Shown piece by piece: positions 1 through 5,516 of a stretch of DNA of 8,129 bases. This DNA comes from Acidobacteriota bacterium (GTDB lineage Bacteria; Acidobacteriota; Blastocatellia; Pyrinomonadales; Pyrinomonadaceae). Each line of letters begins with the position of its first letter. Within the stretch, counting starts at the first letter, position 1. The position numbers were made by a program, and so were the translations under genes. The stretch covers positions 1-8,129 of the forward strand of contig SXVE01000248.1 of NCBI GenBank assembly GCA_005790265.1, read 5' to 3'. The notes under the pieces are model-generated. The model was not told the origin of the DNA, searched no databases, and worked only from the letters and a program-made list of their open reading frames with translations.

Positions 1-1860
1 CCGTTTGATTTTACCGACGCCAGTAAGATTCAGCCGTTTCAACACGCCGCGCCTGAAGCGCAAATTGCCGCGCCCGTTTCGCGCGATTACAAAGCGCTGC
101 CCGCCGCGCCCGTTTCGCTGAACGCCAAAAAACCGACGATGATTTGGGCGCTGCTCGCCGTTACGCTTTTAATCGTCGCCGCGTTTGCCGTTTTCGCCAC
201 TTACCGCGCGTATTTCTCCGCCGCGCCGCCGAATAGTGCTTTGCTCGCCGCGAAAATCGCGCCGTTTTCCGGTTTGCCGGGACGCGAAAATTCGCCCGCT
301 TTTTCGCCCGACGGGAAACAGATGGTTTTCGCGTGGGACGGCGCGGCGGAAAACGGCAATTTTGATGTTTACATTAAATTGATCGGCGCGGGCGAACCGG
401 TTCGTTTGACGAGCGGCGACGCAGATGAAATCAATCCGGTTTTCTCGCCCGACGGCAAATCCATCGCTTTCGTGCGAATTTTTCAGACGCACAACGAAAT
501 AGTTTTAATGTCCGCGCTCGGCGGCGGCGAACGCGTTATTTACGATCAGGCGAGTTACGGCAGCGTTTCATTTTCGCCTGACGGAAATTTTCTCGCTATT
601 GTCGAGCTCGGAGAATCCAAAGAAAACCCCGGAATTTATTTGATCAACTTGCAAAGTCGGGAAAAAATCAGATTAACCGCGCCCGTTGCGCCCGCCGTTG
701 ACCACACGCCGCGTTTTTCGCCCGACGGCAAATCGCTGGCTTTCATTCGCTATTTCGCGCCTTTTCACCGGGAGGCTTTCATCGTTTCGGCGGCGGGCGG
801 CGAACCGCGTCAGATGACTTTTGACGCCGTGCGAATTTACGGTTTGGTTTGGAGTTCCGACAGTCAGGATTTATTTTTTACTTCTTTTCGAGTCGTCAAC
901 CGGCTTAATTTGTGGCAGATTTCGGCGAACGGCGGCGAACCGCAGTTGATTGAAACTGGAAGCCGGGGTTTGCAGAGTCTGGCGATTTCTCCGAACGGGC
1001 GGACGCTTGCCTTTGTCGAGGAAACGATTGACGAAAACATCTGGGAAATTACGCCGGGCAATCCGCCGCGTTCTTTTATTCGTTCGACGCTCTCGGATCA
1101 CAGCCCGCAGTTTTCACCCGACGGCAAACAAGTGGCGTTCGCTTCCGACCGCACCGGCAATTACGAAATCTGGCTCGCCGACGCGGAAGGCAAAAACCAG
1201 CGGCAGCTAACCGATTCAACTGCTCAAGCCGGCAGTCCGCATTTTTCCCCGGACGGAAAATTTATCGTCTATGACGCGCAAATCGCCGGCGGCAGCGATA
1301 TTTTCATCGTTCCGATTAGCGGCGGCGCAACGCGAAAATTGACCGAAACGGGCAAAACCAACTCTTTGCCCGCGTGGAGCGCAGACGGAAAATGGATTTT
1401 TTTCCGCTCAAATCGCACGGGCAGTCACCAAATTTGGAAAATGCCGGTCAGCGGCGGCGATGCGATTCAAATTACCCGGCAAGGCGCATTTGAATCGTTC
1501 GTCGTCCCGGATGGCAAAACAATCATCTACACGAAAGCCAGCGACAAAGCCGGTTTGTGGACAATCGGGATTGACGGCAGCGAAGAAAAACCAATTCCCG
1601 AACTCGCCGAAGTCGGCGCGTGGCGTTCGTGGACGATTGCCGGAAACGCAATTTGCTACACGGCTTTTAACGCGCAGCCGCCGTTTAAAATTCGGTGTTT
1701 CGATTTGGAAACGCGTCAGACAAAAGAAATCGGCACAGTCGAAAAATCGCCGCTCGCCCACTACTCGAATTTAAGCGTTTCAGCCGACGGAAACCGAATT
1801 TTGTACGCGCGTCAGGATCAAAGCCAAAGCGCGATTATGTTCGCCGAGCTGAAAGAATAA
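1..1860 (+). CDS. Membrane-anchored PD40/TolB-like beta-propeller protein (5' end outside window), probably a CadC-like regulator
   Basis: The frame is open from base 1, so the gene starts upstream and the ATG at 139 is internal. Visible parts in order: a proline/alanine-rich linker (window residues 1-46), one hydrophobic membrane span (about 47-68, beginning MIWALLAVTLL), then roughly eleven PD40/WD40-like repeats with the signature F/W-SPDGK followed by a short beta strand (for example SPAFSPDGKQMVFAW, SPQFSPDGKQVAFAS, LPAWSADGKWIFF). PD40 repeats form TolB-type beta-propellers that bind proteins or ligands, here expected on the outer side of the membrane. In Acidobacteriota this arrangement often follows an N-terminal winged-helix DNA-binding domain (CadC/ToxR style) and sometimes a Ser/Thr kinase domain. 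The NFDVYIKLIGAGEPVRLT stretch resembles the winged-helix group as I remember it, but the deciding N-terminus is missing. Some repeats are degenerate (GLVWSSDSQDLFF, ESFVVPDGKTIIY). Sure of the propeller and span; unsure of the output domain. Confidence 0.88.
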   Translation, partial: PFDFTDASKIQPFQHAAPEAQIAAPVSRDYKALPAAPVSLNAKKPTMIWALLAVTLLIVAAFAVFATYRAYFSAAPPNSALLAAKIAPFSGLPGRENSPAFSPDGKQMVFAWDGAAENGNFDVYIKLIGAGEPVRLTSGDADEINPVFSPDGKSIAFVRIFQTHNEIVLMSALGGGERVIYDQASYGSVSFSPDGNFLAIVELGESKENPGIYLINLQSREKIRLTAPVAPAVDHTPRFSPDGKSLAFIRYFAPFHREAFIVSAAGGEPRQMTFDAVRIYGLVWSSDSQDLFFTSFRVVNRLNLWQISANGGEPQLIETGSRGLQSLAISPNGRTLAFVEETIDENIWEITPGNPPRSFIRSTLSDHSPQFSPDGKQVAFASDRTGNYEIWLADAEGKNQRQLTDSTAQAGSPHFSPDGKFIVYDAQIAGGSDIFIVPISGGATRKLTETGKTNSLPAWSADGKWIFFRSNRTGSHQIWKMPVSGGDAIQITRQGAFESFVVPDGKTIIYTKASDKAGLWTIGIDGSEEKPIPELAEVGAWRSWTIAGNAICYTAFNAQPPFKIRCFDLETRQTKEIGTVEKSPLAHYSNLSVSADGNRILYARQDQSQSAIMFAELKE

Positions 1861-1893
1861 ATCGGTTAAAATGGCGCGCCGCGCGAATGTCAG

Positions 1894-1917
1894 TCGCCAT
1901 CAATCGGCGATGATTTT
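1894..1917 (+). terminator. Weak candidate terminator hairpin after the PD40 gene
   Basis: A 5-bp stem tcgcc/ggcga (1894-1898 and 1906-1910) with a 7-nt loop is followed by tgatttt, about 35 bases after the stop codon. The stem is short and the T-run is only four bases, so this is a tentative call. No better terminator is seen in this gap. Confidence 0.22.
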
Positions 1918-1948
1918 AAGTCAGTCGAAAATGATAGATACATATACC

Positions 1949-2063
1949 GTTAAACAAAGAAATTAACAGAGATGATCCGGGTAAACAGGTTAAGAAAACA
2001 ATTGCTGAAAATCGTTTTTACTCAGTGTGAACTCTGTAATTGCTGTTAATTTCTTTGTCTAAC
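1949..2063. repeat. 115-bp element bounded by 21-bp inverted repeats
   Basis: The arms at 1949-1969 and 2043-2063 are reverse complements with one mismatch (position 1953 against 2059). Their perfect core is acaaagaaattaacag and its complement ctgttaatttctttgt. The pairing extends into agag/ctct if a 9-nt insertion (taattgctg, 2036-2044 or equivalent) is skipped in the right arm. The spacer is 73 bases, AT-rich compared with the flanking genes, and non-coding. The octamer aattgctg also occurs twice (2000-2007 and 2038-2045). Long terminal inverted repeats around a short non-coding spacer fit a MITE or REP-like element. The arms could also form a long RNA stem between the two genes. No target-site duplication is obvious. 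Confidence 0.6.
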
Positions 2064-2084
2064 TGCGTCATTTCTAAATAATTA
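2055..2084 (+). promoter_or_regulatory. Possible promoter for the aminotransferase gene
   Basis: TTGTCT (2055-2060) and TAATTA (2079-2084) are 18 bases apart, loosely like sigma-70 -35 and -10 boxes. Transcription would begin only a few bases before the ATG at 2097. That agrees with the absence of a Shine-Dalgarno sequence there (upstream bases are aaaaacaatcttt). The -35-like box lies inside the right arm of the inverted repeat. Both boxes match poorly. Confidence 0.22.
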
Positions 2085-2096
2085 AAAACAATCTTT

Positions 2097-3347
2097 ATGA
2101 ACGAACCGCAAATCGCCAAATCGCTTTCCGTCGCGTCCGTCGAAGAAATTCGCCGCCATTTTCCCGCGCTCAATCGCACGCACAATGATTTTCCGGTTGC
2201 GTATTTCGACGGTCCAGGCGGAACGCAAATTCCGCGCGCCGTTGCTGATGCGATGACCGATTACCTTTTTAATCACAACGCCAACGCGCACTGGGCTTTT
2301 CCGACGAGCAACGAAACCGACGCGCTCGTTGCCAACGCGCGGCAGACGCTCGCTGATTTTTTAAATTGCGCCGCTGATGAAATCGTTTTCGGGCAGAATA
2401 TGACTTCGCTGACGCTTCATCTGGCGCGCGCTCTCGGCAGAAATTTCGCGGCGGGCGACCAAGTCATCGTGACCGAACTCGACCATCACGCGAATGTTGA
2501 CACGTGGCGCAGTTTGGAAACGGAACGCGGCGTGGTCATTCGCGTTTTGCCGATGAACGCGGAAAGCGGCGAATTGGAAATGGACAAACTCGCCGGTTTA
2601 TTAAACGAAAAAACAAAACTCGTCGCCATCGGCGCGGCGTCGAACGCGCTCGGTACGATTTCCGATGTCAAACGAGTTTGCCGAATGGCGCGAGAATCGG
2701 GCGCGCTCAGTTTCGTTGACGCCGTGCATTACGCGCCGCATAACTTGGTTGACGTGCGCGAATTCGGGTGCGATTTTCTCGCGTGTTCGGCGTATAAATT
2801 TTACGGTCCGCACGTCGGCGTGCTTTTCGGACGTAAAGAACTGCTCGAGAAAATTGATTTTCCGAAACTTAAACCGTCGCCGAACACCGCGCCGGAACGC
2901 GTCGAAACCGGAACGCAGAGTTTTGAATCAATTTGCGGCGCGGCGGCGGCAATCAACTTTCTCGCGTCGCTGGCAAGCGGAAATTCGCGGCGCGAACAGC
3001 TCGAAAACGCTTTCGCGGAATTTCACCGCCGCGATAAAATTCTAACCGCCGCTTTGTGGAACGGTTTGGCGGGGATTCGCGGCGTTAAAGTTTACGGCGC
3101 CGCGCCGGACGCCGAACGAACGTCGCTCGTTTCATTTACCGTCAGAGATTTACCGTCGGCGGAAGTCAGCCGCGAACTGGCAAAGCGCGGAATTTTCGCG
3201 TCGCACGGCAATTTTTACGCGTGGACAATCGTCGAAAAATTAAGGTTGGCGAATCAGGGTTTAGTCCGCGCGGGCGCGGCGTGTTACACAACGCTCGAAG
3301 AAGTCGAACGTCTTGTCGCTGCCGTCAAAGCGATTGCAGTAAATTGA
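2097..3347 (+). CDS. Cysteine-desulfurase-like class V PLP aminotransferase (VC1184 subfamily)
   Basis: This 416-residue protein has the fold-type I, class V aminotransferase layout of SufS/NifS relatives. Visible landmarks: YFDGPGGTQIPRAV (36-49), FGQNMTSLT (98-106, cofactor phosphate loop), TELDHHANVDTW with H130 expected to stack on PLP, D208 in VDAVHYAPH (contacts the pyridine nitrogen), the Schiff-base lysine K234 in CSAYKFYGPH, and ETGTQ at 270-274. The opening and the HNANAHWAFPTSNETD segment match what I know of the VC1184-type 'cysteine desulfurase family' (TIGR01976). The C-terminal region reads SHGNFYAWTIVEKL, where a true desulfurase carries its persulfide cysteine loop, so sulfur transfer from cysteine is unlikely. 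The substrate is unknown. C396 sits in VRAGAACYTT near the end, where I recall relatives having His. It is a cytoplasmic enzyme. The start is chosen because the family motif begins about 20 residues later; no Shine-Dalgarno sequence precedes it. No partner gene is adjacent, so the pathway cannot be inferred from context. Confidence 0.9.
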   Translation: MNEPQIAKSLSVASVEEIRRHFPALNRTHNDFPVAYFDGPGGTQIPRAVADAMTDYLFNHNANAHWAFPTSNETDALVANARQTLADFLNCAADEIVFGQNMTSLTLHLARALGRNFAAGDQVIVTELDHHANVDTWRSLETERGVVIRVLPMNAESGELEMDKLAGLLNEKTKLVAIGAASNALGTISDVKRVCRMARESGALSFVDAVHYAPHNLVDVREFGCDFLACSAYKFYGPHVGVLFGRKELLEKIDFPKLKPSPNTAPERVETGTQSFESICGAAAAINFLASLASGNSRREQLENAFAEFHRRDKILTAALWNGLAGIRGVKVYGAAPDAERTSLVSFTVRDLPSAEVSRELAKRGIFASHGNFYAWTIVEKLRLANQGLVRAGAACYTTLEEVERLVAAVKAIAVN

Positions 3348-3377
3348 TTTTATTCGGGTTACGGGGCGTTGAAAGAT

Positions 3378-3444
3378 AAGCCGCGAACGGGATTTGGCAG
3401 CGAATATCAAAAATATTTGGCGGCGATTACCGTGGTCGCGGCTT
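3378..3444. other. Long-loop hairpin downstream of the aminotransferase gene
   Basis: aagccgcga (3378-3386) pairs perfectly with tcgcggctt (3436-3444). The stem can lengthen through acgg/ccgt across a 2-nt bulge. The loop is about 40 bases and the 3' side runs into gcttttcac. It begins about 30 bases after the stop codon and could be a weak terminator or a processing stem. Confidence 0.3.
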
Positions 3445-3467
3445 TTCACACTTCAAACAACTCAAAA

Positions 3468-3504
3468 ATCATCGGCGAAACGATGGAAATAAAATCGCCG
3501 TGAT
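3468..3504. other. Hairpin upstream of the zinc-knuckle protein gene
   Basis: atcatcggcga (3468-3478) pairs with tcgccgtgat (3495-3504), with one bulged base and a 16-nt loop, followed by acttttcgcc. It lies 43 bases before the next start codon. It could terminate upstream transcription or sit in the leader of the next gene. No longer T-run is present. Confidence 0.28.
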
Positions 3505-3535
3505 ACTTTTCGCCATCATAATTCGCGTTATTTAA

Positions 3536-3541
3536 CGAGGA
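3536..3541 (+). promoter_or_regulatory. Ribosome binding site of the zinc-knuckle protein
   Basis: cgagga at 3536-3541 stands 6 bases before the ATG at 3548. It is one of the few clear Shine-Dalgarno sequences in the window, and it fixes this start, just ahead of the first zinc knuckle. Confidence 0.75.
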
Positions 3542-3547
3542 ATTTTT

Positions 3548-4699
3548 ATGGCGGTTTACGAAGGAAAATGGCGGTGCTTGCGGTGCGCGGCGGTTAACCG
3601 AGGACGCAATCTCAATTGTTTGTCGTGCGGCGTGAAACGAAGCGAGGACGCGCAGTTTTTTCTTGAAGATGACGCGCCCGAGTTGAACGACGAGCAGCTT
3701 TTGCAGCAGGCGAGAGCGGGCGCGGACTGGATTTGCCTGTATTGCGGCACGAATTGCCGCGCGGCGGAAAAACAGTGTTCGGGCTGCGGCGGGTCTCGTT
3801 CGGCTGAAAACAGACAGCTCGCCGAAGAAACGCGCGGCGTCGGCGATTGGACGGAAGCGGCGCAAAAGGCAACCCGCATTCAAAACGCCGCGCAGCATCA
3901 CGCGCCGCCCAATGCCGCGCGCAAACCTTTTTTCAGCCGCCGATTGATAAAATTCGGTCTTTTCAGCGCGGGCGCGGTTTTCGCCGGTTTCATCGCGCTT
4001 TTTGCCGCGCTCGTTTATATTTCAACTCTGAGTTACGCGGTTGAAATGGAAGTTTCCGGGCTTGAGTGGAAACGCACGATTGCGCTCGAAGAATATAAAA
4101 CCGTGACGGAAACCGCTTGGGAAGGCGAAGTTCCGCCGAAAGCGCGCGTGCAGTCAAGCGAAGATGCGCTGCATCACACCGATAAAATCGCAACCGGAAC
4201 GCGCGAAGTTCCCGAAACCTACACCGAACAAATCGCCAGCGGAACGGAGCGCTACGCTTGCGGACAAACCAGCAAAAAGAACGGATATTTTGAAGACAAA
4301 TACTGCACGCGAACGACTTACCGAACCGTCACGAAAACGAGAAACCGCACGGAAACAGTTTACAAAGACATTCCGGTTTACAAAACGCGCTATACGTATC
4401 TGATTGATAAATGGATTGCGGCGGGCGAGAAAACGACTTCGGGAACCGATTTCAACCCGCAGTGGTCTTCGGATTTCAAAGCCGATAACGTGCATTTGCG
4501 CGAAGCCGAAAGAACGGAAACTTACAGCCTTTTGTGCAAAGAACTCGGCGGCAACAACAAACTGCACAAATTTGAAATCGCGCCGGAAAAGTGGTCGAAA
4601 TTTCAAAACGGTCAGCATTTGCGCGGAAAAGTGGACTTTTTCGGAGATTTGATTTCGATTGATGAAACATCAAACGGCGAATTAAAGGCGGAAAAATAA
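3548..4699 (+). CDS. Membrane protein with two N-terminal RanBP2-like zinc knuckles and an uncharacterised C-terminal domain
   Basis: This is a 383-residue protein of unknown function. Residues 8-27 read W-x-C-x2-C-x3-N-x6-C-x2-C (C10, C13, N17, C24, C27), which is exactly the spacing of a RanBP2-type zinc finger. Residues 61-80 give a second copy, W-I-C-x2-C-x10-C-x2-C (C63, C66, C77, C80). An acidic linker separates the fingers. A basic stretch (RKPFFSRRLIK, 125-135) precedes one strong membrane span at about 136-158, so the fingers should be cytoplasmic and residues 160-383 extracytoplasmic. That domain holds GLEWKRTIALEEYKTV, a Thr/Tyr/Arg-rich segment near 255-285, and YTYLIDKW. C238 and C253 flank a short insert (CGQTSKKNGYFEDKYC) and could form a disulfide. 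I recall similar membrane-anchored 'zinc ribbon' proteins with a GYFED...C motif in Chloroflexota and Actinomycetota, none with a known role; this is memory, not a search. It appears to be a single-gene unit with its own ribosome binding site and a terminator downstream. Confidence 0.87.
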   Translation: MAVYEGKWRCLRCAAVNRGRNLNCLSCGVKRSEDAQFFLEDDAPELNDEQLLQQARAGADWICLYCGTNCRAAEKQCSGCGGSRSAENRQLAEETRGVGDWTEAAQKATRIQNAAQHHAPPNAARKPFFSRRLIKFGLFSAGAVFAGFIALFAALVYISTLSYAVEMEVSGLEWKRTIALEEYKTVTETAWEGEVPPKARVQSSEDALHHTDKIATGTREVPETYTEQIASGTERYACGQTSKKNGYFEDKYCTRTTYRTVTKTRNRTETVYKDIPVYKTRYTYLIDKWIAAGEKTTSGTDFNPQWSSDFKADNVHLREAERTETYSLLCKELGGNNKLHKFEIAPEKWSKFQNGQHLRGKVDFFGDLISIDETSNGELKAEK

Positions 4700-4760
4700 A
4701 CGAGCGATTTAGCACGGCGATCAAATAAAACGCGCCGCAAAGTTTGTTTTTTAATTGTCG

Positions 4761-4815
4761 TAAAAAAAACGGGCGAACATCGCGGTAAAGTGATTTTCGC
4801 CCGTTTAGCTTTTTA
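4761..4815. terminator. Bidirectional intrinsic terminator between convergent genes
   Basis: A perfect 11-bp stem aaacgggcgaa/ttcgcccgttt (4767-4777 and 4796-4806) encloses an 18-nt loop. The left side carries eight consecutive A (4762-4769) and the right side runs into tttagcttttt. Read on the minus strand the stem is followed by eight U, the textbook form, about 40 bases after the stop of the DksA-like gene. On the plus strand the U-tract is interrupted but usable, about 65 bases after the zinc-knuckle gene. The position between convergent genes supports a shared terminator. Confidence 0.85.
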
Positions 4816-4846
4816 GTTGTGAAATTGATTTTGAAATTTCGCGGTA

Positions 4847-5080
4847 TTATTCGCTTTCCGCTTCGTCCAATTCCGCGAGTTCGTCTTCGATTTGAACCAG
4901 CTCTTTGCGCAGATTGGCTTCCATTGAAATAGAGACGTTGTGCTGTTCGAGCTGAATCGCTTGTTCTTCCGGATCCGGATCGAGTTCGATGCGCTCATCG
5001 CGGTTGACGCCGTTTAACTGATCGTTGAGTTCGTCTCTTCTTTTCTCCAATTGCTCTCGCGTTCGTTTTACTTTCGTCAT
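4847..5080 (-). CDS. Short DksA/TraR-like coiled-coil protein lacking the zinc finger
   Basis: A 77-residue, highly charged protein predicted to be two helices. Residues 34-70 (starting DPDPEEQAIQLEQ and ending KELVQIEDELAEL) resemble the coiled-coil tip and second helix of DksA, where E. coli has PDPVDRAAQEEE followed by a Lys/Glu helix. In that alignment D36 matches the tip aspartate D71, E39 replaces D74 and A41 matches A76. DksA enters the RNA polymerase secondary channel and works with ppGpp. Here the protein stops where the C4 zinc finger would begin, has no cysteine at all, and the downstream bases in all frames show no finger remnant. Binding to polymerase is therefore only a possibility. 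The start at 5080 is chosen over a longer frame opening at 5227, because aggag stands 7 bases before this ATG and the extra 49 residues look non-coding. A strong terminator follows, so it is monocistronic. Confidence 0.8.
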   Translation of the reverse strand: MTKVKRTREQLEKRRDELNDQLNGVNRDERIELDPDPEEQAIQLEQHNVSISMEANLRKELVQIEDELAELDEAESE

Positions 5081-5087
5081 AATTTTG

Positions 5088-5092
5088 CTCCT
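5088..5092 (-). promoter_or_regulatory. Ribosome binding site of the DksA-like gene
   Basis: On the minus strand the bases read aaagaggagcaaaattATG. The aggag core is 7 bases from the start codon and decides this start over the upstream in-frame ATG at 5227. Confidence 0.8.
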
Positions 5093-5116
5093 CTTTCGGA
5101 AAATATTTTTTATCAA

Positions 5117-5122
5117 AGTATA
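5117..5122 (-). promoter_or_regulatory. Possible -10 box for the DksA-like gene
   Basis: The minus strand reads TATACT at 5122-5117, a close -10 match, about 37 bases upstream of the start codon, followed by an AT-rich stretch. No convincing -35 box is seen at 15-18 bases distance, so an alternative sigma factor or an activator may be needed. Confidence 0.3.
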
Positions 5123-5148
5123 ACGCCGAATCGGAGTTGATGGCGAAT

Positions 5149-5162
5149 CCGGCGATTGCCGG
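5149..5162. other. Small GC-rich hairpin in the divergent intergenic region
   Basis: ccggc (5149-5153) and gccgg (5158-5162) form a perfect 5-bp stem with a GATT tetraloop, upstream of the DksA-like gene. No T-run follows on either strand. Its role is unknown. Confidence 0.3.
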
Positions 5163-5217
5163 GCGAAAAAAGCGGCGCACCGGTTTTCAATCGAAAATTG
5201 AGAATAAACGGCGAAGC

Positions 5218-5232
5218 AAGTTATCATAACTT
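5218..5232. promoter_or_regulatory. Candidate operator: 7-1-7 dyad
   Basis: aagttat-c-ataactt is a perfect dyad with a single central base, between the divergently read DksA-like gene and the kinase operon. Its size and symmetry suit a dimeric regulator. A second, looser dyad (tcaat-cgaaa-attga, 5187-5201) lies 17 bases to the left. The protein that would bind is unknown. Confidence 0.3.
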
Positions 5233-5365
5233 CGGCAAAACGAAATTATGAGTGACTTAAAACGTCGCCGACATCACCGGCGAACAATCACTGCGTTCGT
5301 TGACGCGCTCGATTTTGAATGATTTTCAGGCGCTCGGAAAAAATTTCGGCGAGCGATTATTTTGA

Positions 5366-5387
5366 GCAATCGTTGAAAAACGATTGC
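5366..5387. other. Perfect 9-bp hairpin with GAAA loop
   Basis: gcaatcgtt and aacgattgc (5366-5374 and 5379-5387) enclose a gaaa loop. No T-run follows on either strand, so it is not a terminator. It lies about 130 bases upstream of the kinase start, inside the possible broken gene, and may be an mRNA structure. Confidence 0.45.
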
Positions 5388-5398
5388 TGCCTGAAGAA

Positions 5399-5427
5399 AA
5401 ACCGAAAAGCGAAACCGAAAAGCGAAA
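5399..5427. repeat. 13-bp perfect tandem duplication
   Basis: accgaaaagcgaa at 5401-5413 is repeated without change at 5414-5426, and the 13-base period holds from 5399 to 5427. Thirteen is not a multiple of three, so in coding sequence it shifts the frame. This matches the frame change seen in the possible broken gene around it. Confidence 0.9.
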
Positions 5428-5516
5428 TCGGCGCGAAAGCCTCGTCTGATCAATAAATCCGAACCGTTCGTCACAAAATTGTTGCCGCCGAAAAGCGGCG
5501 CGCAGTTAAATGAAAG

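Noticed and set aside
139..141. ATG 139 as the start of the PD40 protein
   Set aside because: The frame is open and coding-like back to base 1, and this Met is the first residue of the membrane span. It is an internal residue of a longer protein.
1408..1761. 117-codon minus-strand frame inside the PD40 gene
   Set aside because: It is a shadow of PD40 repeats on the plus strand. Its product has no motif.
3446..3901. 151-codon minus-strand frame across the start of the zinc-knuckle gene
   Set aside because: It is antisense to clear zinc-knuckle motifs and a good ribosome binding site. Its product is Arg/Ala-rich with no recognisable feature.
4154..4618. 154-codon minus-strand frame inside the zinc-knuckle gene
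   Set aside because: It lies wholly opposite a supported gene, has low-complexity Arg/Phe composition and no start signal.
5081..5227. 49-residue N-terminal extension of the DksA-like protein
   Set aside because: The aggag site 7 bases before ATG 5080 and the DksA-like start pattern favour the short form. The extension lies over promoter-like sequence.
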